Source of the DNA: Salinispora vitiensis
Lineage (GTDB): Bacteria; Actinomycetota; Actinomycetes; Mycobacteriales; Micromonosporaceae
Assembly: GCF_000378825.1 (NCBI RefSeq)
Contig: NZ_KB900388.1
Coordinates: 233,578-297,577 of the forward strand
DNA length: 64,000 bases
Direction: 5' to 3'
Under the pieces are notes generated by a model that searched no databases, was not told the DNA's origin, and was given only the letters and a program-made list of their open reading frames with translations. Positions within the stretch are counted from its first letter, which is position 1. Every line of letters begins with the position of its first letter. The position numbers and the translations under genes were made by a program. Of the stretch, positions 8,961 to 17,291 are shown in pieces.

Positions 8961-9671
8961 CTACTTCTTGGAGACTGTCGAAGTCCCGCCCGACATAAGG
9001 GAGAACATCCGGGCAAGCACCCTTCGAACATCTGAATCTCGATCGAGTCGCTCCAGCGATTCGAACCTTGCCGGATCGATATCCATCGTGGCAACTCCTC
9101 CGGCGCCTCCATCGTCCAAGGTCGGAAACAGTAGGAGGCATCGGTAGGCACGCACAGCCCCTCCTCGCTCCTCCCGCAACAGCGACTGAACGACAATGAA
9201 GTCCTCCTTAACCTGGCTGCGGAGCGCGTCTACCGAGGTCCACCGGGTCGCCCATCCTCGACCCTCCGCTTCCAACTGAATCTCAATCAGTGTATCGAAG
9301 CTGATCTGACAGACCCGAAAGTCAGGGTCGGTAGAACGAATAACAGGCATCAGGGCGCTACTCTCCGTCGTAGACGTCGGTGTGGATTTTTGTCTTCGGG
9401 TCGATTCGCCTGTCATTGATCCTTCGCTGAAGTTCGTCCAAGCGGTGCTGACCTCCAAGAACCTCCCGTCACGGGAGACAAGAATTCCATCGCCATCTGC
9501 GGGATTGGTGATCCCGTCCAACAGTTCCTTGTTGCTCAATTCCTCGTGATACCACTGCGACGCCGGGTCCCGAGACGACTGGCCCGGCCTAAAGTTATTT
9601 CCTGTATCGCCAGCATTCTCATAACGCCTCGAAAACGGGACTGTACAAATAACGGCTGATCGACCGATCAA
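8961..9671 (-). CDS. Hypothetical protein, 5' end probably lost to an IS insertion
   Basis: No recognised family. The frame gives up to 236 residues and ends MSGGTSTVSKK. It has no membrane segment and is less GC-biased than the flanking genes. The only start codon at its 5' end is a TTG at 9671 inside DNA that looks like the left end of an IS256 element, so the first 12 or so residues are probably not original. An internal ATG at 9350, preceded by GGAGAG, could start a 129-residue protein. Its position just downstream of a DUF4304 gene and a toxin remnant suggests part of a polymorphic toxin/immunity region, but that rests on context only. Confidence 0.4.
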   Translation of the reverse strand: MIGRSAVICTVPFSRRYENAGDTGNNFRPGQSSRDPASQWYHEELSNKELLDGITNPADGDGILVSRDGRFLEVSTAWTNFSEGSMTGESTRRQKSTPTSTTESSALMPVIRSTDPDFRVCQISFDTLIEIQLEAEGRGWATRWTSVDALRSQVKEDFIVVQSLLREERGGAVRAYRCLLLFPTLDDGGAGGVATMDIDPARFESLERLDRDSDVRRVLARMFSLMSGGTSTVSKK

Positions 9672-9796
9672 GGGAGAGGCGCCAGATGATGACCAAGACC
9701 ACCGTGGAACAGTCGGCCAGCGGGCCGGTAGGTGCGGTCACGGATGAGCAGTTGATCGCGATGCTGGTCGATCGGGCTCGTGATGACGGGTTGAAA
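9638..9796 (+). mobile_element. Left-end fragment of an IS256-family insertion sequence
   Basis: GGGACTGTACAAATAA at 9638-9653 looks like an IS256-type terminal sequence (these ends often contain ACTGTACA), and it lies about 35 bases before the start of a transposase N-terminus. Homology to the transposase stops at about 9796, and no right end is present within the next kilobase. The element is a relic and cannot move by itself. The terminal inverted repeat cannot be confirmed because its partner is missing. Confidence 0.5.
9686..9796 (+). pseudogene. IS256-family (mutator-type) transposase, N-terminal fragment
   Basis: The frame reads MMTKTTVEQSASGPVGAV, then TDEQLIAMLVDRARDDGLK, the characteristic start of actinobacterial IS256 transposases (DEQLIAMLVxRAxxxGLxLTGEGG). 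After about 37 codons it departs from the family before the expected LTGEGGLL block, and 27 unrelated codons follow to a stop at 9877. The whole catalytic DDE core, some 370 residues, is missing. Confidence 0.7.
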
Positions 9797-9893
9797 CAAG
9801 GTGCCCATCCTCCGAGCTACTGCAAGCTAAGAATTTTCCTCATTTCCGCATGCATCATTACGCGCTCCGAAATTTGATCCTGGAGCACATGCC

Positions 9894-10280
9894 TTAACCC
9901 AGAAAGATCCGTAGCATGGTCGAGTATTTCGACGATTGGGTCGACAACCCTCCCCCCACGGCCACCCACCACTCATGCTCTCCCAGGTGACTAAACGCGT
10001 CGCCATTCAAGAGCCGGAGATCCCCCGGAGACAGCTTTTTGATGGCTTCAACTCGGAAGCGGACCAGGCATTTTGACTCAGGAAGCCACCCCCGCACCAC
10101 CCGATCAGCCGGGGCAAACCCGAGATTCAAGTAGAACGACGAATCCCATCTCGACGGCTGGAGGTGGACGACGGAGTACAGGTCGGGGCTGAGACGATGC
10201 CAACTGTCCCCACGTAGACGAAACCCTCGCTCCGCGAGCGACTCCGCCAGAATAGCCGTGAGCCCTTCTTTTGCCGCCAC
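9894..10280 (-). CDS. DUF4304-type protein, candidate immunity protein
   Basis: A 128-residue soluble protein with the DUF4304 pattern: an N-terminal helix followed by GFRLRGDSWHRLSPDLYSVV and HLQPSRWDSSFYLNLGF. The GTG start at 10280 has AAGGA upstream and lies 9 bases after the stop of the toxin-like frame. DUF4304 proteins are often encoded beside polymorphic toxins and may act as immunity proteins; here the inference comes from adjacency to a Hint plus nuclease-like tail. The frame is intact while the toxin is broken. Confidence 0.6.
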   Translation of the reverse strand: MAAKEGLTAILAESLAERGFRLRGDSWHRLSPDLYSVVHLQPSRWDSSFYLNLGFAPADRVVRGWLPESKCLVRFRVEAIKKLSPGDLRLLNGDAFSHLGEHEWWVAVGGGLSTQSSKYSTMLRIFLG

Positions 10281-10289
10281 TAGAGATCC

Positions 10290-10760
10290 TTACCTCGAAT
10301 AGGTGTCGAGAATACCGGTCCAACTCTGGCCCGTCATCTGTTCCAACTCCGACACATAGTCGGCCAAACCGGCGACGACCAGCCGCCTGACTGCTGGCTG
10401 CATCTGACTTCAATTCATGGACGACGCGATCATTCCAGTCGATTACGTCAGGCCGTAGGTCACTTGGAATAGTAAATTCGTAGTCGTATCCGTCTCCCAG
10501 GGCCGTTCGATAATTTTGATGCGTAATTCTATCGCGTGCGGCATCCACGTTTTCGCCGGATGTGAATTGTCCCTTGGTGTTCCTCGGACAGCCGCCCGTA
10601 TTGTGTACGAGGACCGGGGTGTTGCCGGCCACCACATAGTACGTGTGGAGGCCGTCAACGGTGAGGTTGTGCACTCGTCCCTGGCGGAGAGCTTTGGTGA
10701 TTGCGGTGATCTGGGTCCCGGTTCGGCCGAGGTCCGCAGCCCATGCGGGGCTTGAATTGC
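10290..10760 (-). pseudogene. C-terminal remnant of a Hint-domain polymorphic toxin, frameshifted
   Basis: Minus-strand reading shows the end of a Hint (intein-like) domain, VHNLTVDGLHTYYVVAGNTP then VLVHNTGG, followed by a C-terminal effector region with RPDVIDWNDRVVHELKSD, similar to PD-(D/E)xK-type toxin tails with an ELKxD/N motif. Shortly after, near 10390-10405, the frame must shift by one base to reach LADYVSELEQMTGQSW and the end ILDTYSR with a TAA at 10290-10292. Upstream of about 10700 further small shifts seem needed to restore Hint-like sequence. The large N-terminal part is missing; an unrelated MFS gene ends at 10806. Confidence 0.55.
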
Positions 10761-10805
10761 TCGCGGGTGACCGGTCCTGGCCCCGCGCAGCCAGTTCGGG
10801 TGGGT

Positions 10806-12101
10806 TCAGCGGTGGAGATAGCCGGTCCGGGCTTTGGAGCCCCGGGGCGAGGGAGCGACCTTGGCCTGGCCCGGGGCCAGGAGGGTCACCGTGACGGGTC
10901 TCCAGGACAACCCGGCCGCGCCGACTGCGGCGGCGATCTGGAGGAGCCCGGTGGTCAGGAGTACGGCCTCGGCCCCTGCCCAGCCGATCAGGGCTCCGCC
11001 AGCCAGCAGCCCCAGGGAGGTGCCTCCGGAGTGCAGGACTGTCTCTGCGGTGAAAGCCGCTCGGCGTTCGGGGCCCTGGGTCTGCTCGCTGATCAGAGCG
11101 TTCAGGGCGGCGAGCCCCCACGGCATCGCGGCTCCGCCCACTGCGGCCACGGCGGCGACACCGGTCCGGCTCGGTGCCACCAGTGGCAAGGCGACGAACA
11201 CGGCCCCGAGCACGACCCAGGAGGACAGCATCGCCGTCATCCGCGGCAGGCGGTCGATGACCGTTGGCACCAGCAGGGAAGCGGCCACGGATGCGGTCCC
11301 GTACCCGCTCATGCCCGCGGCGATGAGTGCGCCGGGCCGGTCGTGCTCGACCCCGAGTACGGCCAGGCCCAGGCTGAACCCGAACCAGCACATCCCGCCA
11401 ACCCCGGCCATGAGCGCGCCGGTCGCGATCTGCGGGTGGGAACGGAGCACCGCCAGAGCAGAGACCGGCCGTCCCGGCGTGGCCGCTCCCGAACCGCCGC
11501 CCTGGCCTTCGTGGGATGTCGCGCTACGGGCGGGGACGGCCAGGAAGGCGATCGCGGCCAGGGCGACCACGGCGGTCTCGCACCACAGCAGCGCGCTCGC
11601 GCCCAACATGGTCACGGCCCAGGCCCCAGCGGGTGGGGCGAAGATCATCGAGACTCGGTGGGCGAGGTCCTGCCAGGCCAACCACTTCGCTGGTCCCGTC
11701 CGGCCGCCGCGGGCGACGTGTTCGTCGGCGAGGTCGGAGACCAGGGATCGTTCGGCCGGGCCCAGCAGTGCGCCCGCGACCCCGGTCACCAGGCCGGAGG
11801 CGCACAGCGCGACCGCCCCGACCTGACCCACCAGGGAGGCCACGGGGACGATGGCGAGCCCGGCGGCGTGCAGGCCTGCCACTACCGCCAGGGCTCTCCC
11901 GCCGGTGAGGCGGTCCCGCAGCCCCCTGCCCCACCAGCCCACCGTCAGTAGGGGTAGCCCGGCCATCCCGCCCACCAGCCCCGTGGTCCAGGCATGTCCG
12001 GTCTCCTCCAGCGCGACCAGGGGCAGGGCGACGGCGGTCATCCTCGTCCCGATCCAGGTCACGAACGTGATCACGGTCAGTAGCAGCAGTCCTCTCCGCA
12101 C
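10806..12101 (-). CDS. MFS transporter
   Basis: A 431-residue integral membrane protein with about twelve hydrophobic segments in two halves, typical of major facilitator exporters. The N-terminus runs straight into the first helix (MRRGLLLLTVITFVTWIGTR), and a long cytoplasmic loop near residues 190-215 (SATSHEGQGGGSG) separates the halves. It is transcribed away from a LysR-type regulator with only 72 bases between the two starts, the usual arrangement when the regulator controls the exporter. Drug or metabolite efflux is likely but the substrate is unknown. Confidence 0.8.
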   Translation of the reverse strand: MRRGLLLLTVITFVTWIGTRMTAVALPLVALEETGHAWTTGLVGGMAGLPLLTVGWWGRGLRDRLTGGRALAVVAGLHAAGLAIVPVASLVGQVGAVALCASGLVTGVAGALLGPAERSLVSDLADEHVARGGRTGPAKWLAWQDLAHRVSMIFAPPAGAWAVTMLGASALLWCETAVVALAAIAFLAVPARSATSHEGQGGGSGAATPGRPVSALAVLRSHPQIATGALMAGVGGMCWFGFSLGLAVLGVEHDRPGALIAAGMSGYGTASVAASLLVPTVIDRLPRMTAMLSSWVVLGAVFVALPLVAPSRTGVAAVAAVGGAAMPWGLAALNALISEQTQGPERRAAFTAETVLHSGGTSLGLLAGGALIGWAGAEAVLLTTGLLQIAAAVGAAGLSWRPVTVTLLAPGQAKVAPSPRGSKARTGYLHR

Positions 12102-12173
12102 GCACCGATCCTCAACCGCCCTCCGCCGACCGGGTAGAGATCCTTTCGCGTAGCTGGCTCATACGCTGGGGGC

Positions 12174-13079
12174 ATGAGACCCAGCCTGAAAACCGAGGAC
12201 CTGGTGCTGGTCGAGGCGGTGTCCCGGCACGGATCGGTCGGGGCCGCGGCCAAGGAACTGCTGACCACCCAGCCCTCGGCCTCGCGTCGACTGGCCGCGC
12301 TGGAGCGCCGCCTGGGGATCAGGTTGTTCGAGCGGGACACGACCGGGGCCCGCCCGACGCCGGCCGGGCGGGAGCTGGCCCGGCGAGGCGTACGCCTGCT
12401 GGCTGACCTCGACGCCCTCCCCGCCCAGCTCGCCGCTGCGATGCAGGCCCCGTCGTTGAGCTTGGGCACGATCCAGGGGCTGGCCCCGATCGTGTTCACC
12501 GCCGCCCGGATCGAACTCGCGGGCGTGACACTTCAGGCTGAGGTCGAGCACGGCCCCACCCTGATCGGCCGGGTCCACCAGGGCCTGTTGGACGCGGCGA
12601 TCGTCACGATCGCAGAGCAGGCCGTCCTGCCCCACGGCCTCCAGGTCACCGGGCTCGGGGCCTCCCCGCTGGTCCTCGTCCTGCCCGCGGACACCGCACC
12701 CCTGGCCCCCGGCAAGAAGACGCTGGCGGGAAGGGAGGTGCTGTACTCCTCGATGGATCTGGCCGGCGAGCACCTGCACGCCGGGTTGACCGGGCTCGGC
12801 GCGCTCCCGCAGCCGGGCCCCACAATCGAGGCCACCCTGCGCATCGCCCGGTACCGCAAGGTCCCGGCCGTGGTTCCCGTCCTCGCGGCCCGCTGGTGGG
12901 ATGACCGCACCGACCGCCTGCTGCCCTCCCCGGTGCCGGGGAAGGTCGTGCTCTCGCTGGTGACCCGGCCCCCGAGACCATCTCACCTGGCGCGGGTGCT
13001 GCCTGCCCTGACCGCGCGGATCCTGGGCGTCGCGCAGGATGCACCGGACAGGCCCGAGCTGGGCGTGGCTCGCCGGTAA
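12174..13079 (+). CDS. LysR-family transcriptional regulator
   Basis: A 301-residue regulator with an N-terminal winged helix-turn-helix at about residues 6-65 (LVLVEAVSRHGSVGAAAKEL, then TTQPSASRRLAALERRLGI, RLFERDTTG) and a periplasmic-binding-like effector domain behind it. Length and layout are normal for the family. Its ATG at 12174 faces the MFS gene across a 72-base gap, so it probably regulates both itself and the exporter. The effector is unknown. Confidence 0.85.
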   Translation: MRPSLKTEDLVLVEAVSRHGSVGAAAKELLTTQPSASRRLAALERRLGIRLFERDTTGARPTPAGRELARRGVRLLADLDALPAQLAAAMQAPSLSLGTIQGLAPIVFTAARIELAGVTLQAEVEHGPTLIGRVHQGLLDAAIVTIAEQAVLPHGLQVTGLGASPLVLVLPADTAPLAPGKKTLAGREVLYSSMDLAGEHLHAGLTGLGALPQPGPTIEATLRIARYRKVPAVVPVLAARWWDDRTDRLLPSPVPGKVVLSLVTRPPRPSHLARVLPALTARILGVAQDAPDRPELGVARR

Positions 13080-13136
13080 CTGCGGCCCGGCAGCCGCTCG
13101 TTCCTGGCCTGCCGGGCACGCGCACCGCCGGAGCGG

Positions 13137-13844
13137 CTACGACTGGGGTGTGGCCGCGTCGGATTGGCACCCGTCGGTGCAGCTTGGTGCCGGGTCGGCG
13201 GTGGCGGTGGCGCGGGTGGGCGGCGCGCAGTCGTCGCACTGGTCGCCCCGCCACGCCGCGATTCCTTCCCGTACCGCGACGGCCGCGATGGCGAGCGCGG
13301 CGATGGGGTCTGCCCAGGACCAGCCGAGCCCGGCGTTGAGGAGCAGTCCCACGAGGAGTACCGCGGACAGGTACGTGCAGAGCGCGGTCTGGGTGGAGTC
13401 GGCCATGACGGTGGCCGAGCCGAGTTCCCGGCCGGTACGCCGCTTGGCGCGGACCAGCAGGGGCATGACGATCAGCGAGGCGACGGCGAGGCCGATGCCG
13501 ACCGGGCTGGGGCTGGCGTCTCCGTCGCCGAGTAGCGCGCGCCCGGCGTCGACGGTGATCCAGGCGGCGAGGGCGAAGAACGAGACACCGATTAGTCGCA
13601 GCGCCAACCGTTCCCGCTCCTCCGGCACCCGGGAGCGGAACTGCCAGATCACCACGGCCGCGCTGGAGACCTCGACGAACGAGTCGAGGCCGAAGCCGAT
13701 CAGCGCGGTGGAGGAGGCCGCGGCGCCGGCGGCGATCGCGATCAAGCCCTCCAGGAGGTTGTAGCCGGCGGTGGCGTAGGCCAGCCAGAGGCTGCGGCGG
13801 GACAGGAGCGCACGCCGCTGGGGGGTCAGGGTGGAGGCGGTCAC
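13137..13844 (-). CDS. Cation transporter, CDF-like
   Basis: A 235-residue membrane protein of about five to six hydrophobic segments with metal-binding acidic positions in TM2 (GFGLDSFVE) and TM5 (VMADSTQT), the places where cation diffusion facilitators carry their transport site. The C-terminal tail is short and holds QCDDC and CTDGC, cysteine pairs that could bind a soft metal. The GTG start at 13844 overlaps the stop of the ArsR-family gene (GTGA), so it would be controlled by that sensor. Metal efflux of Zn, Cd, Co or Fe is likely; the exact ion is not decided. Confidence 0.8.
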   Translation of the reverse strand: MTASTLTPQRRALLSRRSLWLAYATAGYNLLEGLIAIAAGAAASSTALIGFGLDSFVEVSSAAVVIWQFRSRVPEERERLALRLIGVSFFALAAWITVDAGRALLGDGDASPSPVGIGLAVASLIVMPLLVRAKRRTGRELGSATVMADSTQTALCTYLSAVLLVGLLLNAGLGWSWADPIAALAIAAVAVREGIAAWRGDQCDDCAPPTRATATADPAPSCTDGCQSDAATPQS

Positions 13845-14194
13845 GCGTGGTCTCCTCGGTCGGTGGACGAGCCGTATGTCGGGCAGAGGGCGACTGCTTC
13901 GCCGGTGGCGGCGAGGAGTTGTTCCGCCGAGCGCAGCAGGGCGGGCAGCTCGGGCCGGGCCAGCGCGTAGAACGACTGGCGGCCCTCGACCCGGAAGTCG
14001 ATCAGTTGACAGTCCCGTAGGCAGGAGAGGTGTTTCGAGACGGTTGACTGCGCCAGTCGCAGCTCGCGGGTGAGGTCCACCACCCGGGCCTCACCATGGG
14101 TGAGCCGGTGCAGGATGGCCAGCCGGGCCGGGTCGCCGAGCGACCGGAACAGTGCGACGGCCGGTGCGAGCCCCGAAGGGGAATCAATCGTCAC
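13841..14194 (-). CDS. ArsR/SmtB-family metal-sensing repressor
   Basis: A winged-helix repressor of 117 residues, read from the GTG at 14194. The frame could open earlier at 14224, but that start lies within a palindrome that is better read as its operator. LARPELPALL and the core RSLGDPARLAILHRL then RLAQSTVSKHLSCLRDCQLI show the ArsR fold, with a Cys-x3-Cys pair in the recognition region that may bind metal. It is the first gene of a two-gene operon with a CDF-like transporter, so metal release of the repressor would induce efflux. Confidence 0.82.
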   Translation of the reverse strand: MTIDSPSGLAPAVALFRSLGDPARLAILHRLTHGEARVVDLTRELRLAQSTVSKHLSCLRDCQLIDFRVEGRQSFYALARPELPALLRSAEQLLAATGEAVALCPTYGSSTDRGDHA

Positions 14195-14213
14195 CCAGCG
14201 ATGATAGCACCGT

Positions 14214-14223
14214 TGATGCATCA
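14214..14223. promoter_or_regulatory. Candidate ArsR-family operator
   Basis: TGATGCATCA is a perfect 10-base palindrome, 20 bases upstream of the GTG at 14194. ArsR/SmtB proteins commonly bind short AT-containing palindromes overlapping their own promoter, so this is the best candidate for autoregulation of the repressor/efflux operon. Confidence 0.4.
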
Positions 14224-14299
14224 CTCTGTCGCGGCCGGCACGGGTCGCGGTGCCCTGCTCGGCGCAGCGCGACCCGTGACCGGCGGTCAGCGGCGGGGG

Positions 14300-16171
14300 T
14301 CAGTCGATTGGATATTCGGTGAGATAGACCGGCTGGCCGACGCGGGTGGTGTCGGCCGCCGCGCCGATCCCGTTGACCACATGATCGATCGTGCCCGCGT
14401 TCAAGTTCACGGTCATCACGCGATGGAGCTGCACTCCGGGGCGGTTCGGCACCTCGAATCCGTTTTCGGTGTGGATCGACGGGTTGTTTCGGTTATACAC
14501 GTACACCCCGCCGGCGTAGAGCGTGTGGTGCCGTACCCGGTCGTTGACCTTGTAACCGGCCCAACCCTGCACGTCGCCCTTCATCCAGTCGGCCTGCGTG
14601 GGCGGGTCGTAGGGCAGCTCGTTCTGGTAGAGGATCGTGGTGCCGTGCTCGCCGTTCCACACCGTGTTGTGGCGCTGGAAGTGCTCGACGAAGAGGCCGG
14701 TCGCGGTGACCCGGTCGCCGTTGATGATCGCGCCGTACCGCCCGGTGTTGGTACGCCAGCGGTCGGTGTCGCCCTTGACCCCCTCGGTGAAGTCCTCCAC
14801 GCCGTGGTCGCCCCGCCACACCCAGGTGTGGTCGATCAACACGTCGTCGGCGTTGACCTCCAGCGCGGTGTGGGTCCGGCCGATGTGGGGCCCACCGACC
14901 CGGAAGTACACGTCCGAGAGCGTGATCGGGTTCTGTGGTGTGCTGTGGTTGCGTCCGTGCCGTTTACCAACGCGGAGCAGGACCGGCGACTCGTGGAGCC
15001 CCGCATCGATGGTCACCCCGGCCACCACGACACCGGGAACGCCGGCGACGTTGAGCGGCGTGGCGCCGTCGACGGCGGTCAGGGTGGCGTGCCCCAGCCC
15101 GAGGACCACCGTGTCCGGCCGGCGGATCTCGATGCTGCGGGCGATGTCGTAGCGGCCGGGGGTGAGCAGCAGGTGCTTGCCCCGCGCCAGCTCCCGGTTG
15201 ATCGTCCGCACGGAGTCACCCGGACGCGCGATGTGGAAGTCGCGGATCGGGATGGTCCGGCCGGCGGTGGGGCCCGTGGCCCAGGAGACGCCCCGGGTAT
15301 CGCGGCGGGCGGCCGGCACCTTTACCTGGTACCGCCCGCGATCGTCGACGAAGAGGTACGGCTTCTCCCGGCTCAGCGGGGTGGTGTCGAGCGTCGTGTA
15401 CGGCGGGTCGGGGAAGCTGTCGTCCTCGGGTGCGCCGGCAACGCCGGTGAAGACCTGGTTCCAGACGCCGTTGGACCAGCTGTCGATCTCGCTGTTGCGG
15501 GTCAACCACTGCTGCTGCGAGCCGTTGACGACCTCGGGGAGTCGGGAGTCGGCGATGAACCCGCCGCTGGCGTACTGCGGGCCGGCGGTGCAGTAGTCCA
15601 TCAGGGACAGGGTGCCGCCGCTGACATCGAGGCGGCGCATCGACACCGCCTGCGACACCGCCCAGAAGTTCGCCGAGGAGCGGCAGTCGTCCTGCCCAGC
15701 GGGGTCGATGCGCAGTGCCAGGTTGGACAGGGTGCGCCAGAAGTTGACCAGCGCGAGGCAGTTGCTGGTGCCCTCGTCGTCGAGGCAGCGGTTGTAGACC
15801 TCGATCTTTCCGTTGACCTGGACGTCGGTGGGGGTGGCGCCGAGGCCGGAGACCTGGGTGTAGTAGCCGAGCTTGACCTGCAACGGCTGGTCGGCGCTGC
15901 CGTACTCGCCGGGCAGGAAGAGGTAGGCGTGCCGGTCTGTTCCCATCTCGGCGTCCACCTGCGCGGCGTGCCGCGCGTCCATGGTGGCCTGGATCTCGTC
16001 GAGGGGCGTCTCCGGGCTGAAGATCGTCACGTTGGGGCCGAAGTCGGGGGTGCCGGGGCGGGGTCCGCCGGCGCTGGCGGCGCCGGGGGCGGAGGCGGTG
16101 ACGGCGACCGTCAGCGCGAGGCTGAGCCCGAGGGCTCGGCGTACGCGTCGTTGTGGCTGGGGAAGGGGCAT
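14300..16171 (-). CDS. Secreted right-handed beta-helix protein (pectate-lyase/GH55-like)
   Basis: A 623-residue secreted protein. The first 35 residues form a Sec signal (twin arginines, a hydrophobic stretch and APGAASA). The mature part begins FGPNVTIFSPETPLDEIQAT and has two beta-helix-like halves: VTIFSP to YASGGFIADS, and FHIARPGDSVRTINRELARG to the end, with repeating short strands such as VVLGLGHATLTAVDG and VVVAGVTIDAG. This double layout resembles GH55-type exo-beta-1,3-glucanases and relatives often labelled 'adenylyl cyclase' or 'coagulation factor 5/8' by automatic annotation. A polysaccharide-degrading role is likely, the exact substrate unknown. It is a single gene with its own palindromic operator upstream. 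Confidence 0.65.
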   Translation of the reverse strand: MPLPQPQRRVRRALGLSLALTVAVTASAPGAASAGGPRPGTPDFGPNVTIFSPETPLDEIQATMDARHAAQVDAEMGTDRHAYLFLPGEYGSADQPLQVKLGYYTQVSGLGATPTDVQVNGKIEVYNRCLDDEGTSNCLALVNFWRTLSNLALRIDPAGQDDCRSSANFWAVSQAVSMRRLDVSGGTLSLMDYCTAGPQYASGGFIADSRLPEVVNGSQQQWLTRNSEIDSWSNGVWNQVFTGVAGAPEDDSFPDPPYTTLDTTPLSREKPYLFVDDRGRYQVKVPAARRDTRGVSWATGPTAGRTIPIRDFHIARPGDSVRTINRELARGKHLLLTPGRYDIARSIEIRRPDTVVLGLGHATLTAVDGATPLNVAGVPGVVVAGVTIDAGLHESPVLLRVGKRHGRNHSTPQNPITLSDVYFRVGGPHIGRTHTALEVNADDVLIDHTWVWRGDHGVEDFTEGVKGDTDRWRTNTGRYGAIINGDRVTATGLFVEHFQRHNTVWNGEHGTTILYQNELPYDPPTQADWMKGDVQGWAGYKVNDRVRHHTLYAGGVYVYNRNNPSIHTENGFEVPNRPGVQLHRVMTVNLNAGTIDHVVNGIGAAADTTRVGQPVYLTEYPID

Positions 16172-16198
16172 GCGTTCGTCCTCTCGTCACGCGATGGG

Positions 16199-16214
16199 GA
16201 GAGAGCGCTCTCTC
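16199..16214. promoter_or_regulatory. LacI-type palindromic operator upstream of the beta-helix gene
   Basis: GAGAGAGC followed by GCTCTCTC is a perfect 16-base palindrome with a central CG, 27 bases before the ATG at 16171. Even-length palindromes centred on CG within an AGCGCT core are typical LacI-family operators in actinomycetes, often controlling extracellular polysaccharide-degrading enzymes. No LacI gene lies in this window, so the regulator would act in trans. Confidence 0.6.
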
Positions 16215-16298
16215 GGTGTTGCGGGGGGACGGCCTGTACGGGTGGGGGCTGACCCCGTTTCTACCCGGTGAGCAGGCTTGAGGGAAGAGGGTCGATGG

Positions 16299-17153
16299 CT
16301 ACCCCTGGGTCGCGAACCGGGCGATTCGGGTGGCCAGCGGGGTCGCTGCGGTACGCGTCCAGCTGAAGTGGTCGAGCCGGCTGCCGCCCGGCTCGGCCCC
16401 GTGGCGCTCGCGGGTGATGGGAGCGCCGGTGAGTTTGGCGCAGAGGTGGTCGAGGGTCTCGTGCGGGGTGTACTGGTCGTTGTCCACGCTGACCGCCAGC
16501 ACCGGCGTGCGGAGGTCGCGGAGTGCCGCCTCGGCGTCAACTCCGTCCAATTGGGGGAAGCGCCCGGTGCGGGCGGTGTAGGCCCAGTCCCGGACCACCC
16601 CGCGCGCCAGCCGACCGCCGAAGCCCCAGCCCGGCCACACCCCGAGTAGTCGGGTGGCGACCGCGATCGTCTGGGAGAACGGGAGGACGGCGTAACCCCG
16701 CGGTCCGGGCGGATAGCTGCGCCACCAGGGGAGCCCGACGGCGACCAGGGCCAACCCGTCCACATCGTGCCCCGGGGTCAGCGCCAGGTGCAGCAGGGCC
16801 GTCTGGCCGCCCAGAGAGTGTCCGAGCAGGAGAGTACGCCGGCCGTTTCGCTGTTCCTTCAACGTCGCCAGCACCGCGCCGACATCGGTGGCCAGCTCCG
16901 CGTACCCGTAGCGGCAGCGGCGGCTCGGGCGGGGTGTGCTCGCTCCGGTGCCGCGAAGGTCGGCGACCGCGACGGCGAGCCCGGCGGCCCGGAGCGCGGT
17001 GGCGAACGGGCGGTAGTACCGGGCGGGTACGCCCATTGCGGGGGAGATCAGTACCAGCGGGGCGTCGGCGGTCTCCGCCGGCTCCGGATAGATCTGCAGA
17101 CCGAGGCGGGCTCCGTCGACCTCGACGAATTCTTGCTGGTAATCCGCATTCAC
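16299..17153 (-). CDS. Alpha/beta hydrolase
   Basis: A 284-residue soluble alpha/beta hydrolase with nucleophile elbow GHSLGG (Ser113), an oxyanion region around ISPAMGVPARYYRPF (about residues 36-50) and a late acidic/His pair plausible in VSVDNDQYTPHETLDH and RLDHFSW. The GTG start at 17153 gives MNADYQQEF. The layout suits a monoglyceride-lipase or serine-aminopeptidase-like esterase; the substrate is unknown. It stands alone between the beta-helix and SGNH genes, all on the same strand but with separate control elements. Confidence 0.8.
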   Translation of the reverse strand: MNADYQQEFVEVDGARLGLQIYPEPAETADAPLVLISPAMGVPARYYRPFATALRAAGLAVAVADLRGTGASTPRPSRRCRYGYAELATDVGAVLATLKEQRNGRRTLLLGHSLGGQTALLHLALTPGHDVDGLALVAVGLPWWRSYPPGPRGYAVLPFSQTIAVATRLLGVWPGWGFGGRLARGVVRDWAYTARTGRFPQLDGVDAEAALRDLRTPVLAVSVDNDQYTPHETLDHLCAKLTGAPITRERHGAEPGGSRLDHFSWTRTAATPLATRIARFATQG

Positions 17154-17291
17154 CAGCCCAATCTACGGGGTCGATCTACTGACAAGTAACCAATCGGTGA
17201 CTGTCGTCACGTCGATCCGGGTCGGGTCGGCGTCGGCGCACCCACTACCGGCGCGCCCACGTCGACCTCGCCCGCTAGCGGGTAACACAGA

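Noticed and set aside
10105-11391. A single 428-residue protein running from the MFS gene into the toxin tail
   Set aside because: Its first 200 residues are an antisense-type shadow of the MFS gene in another frame; only the part below about 10760 resembles a protein.
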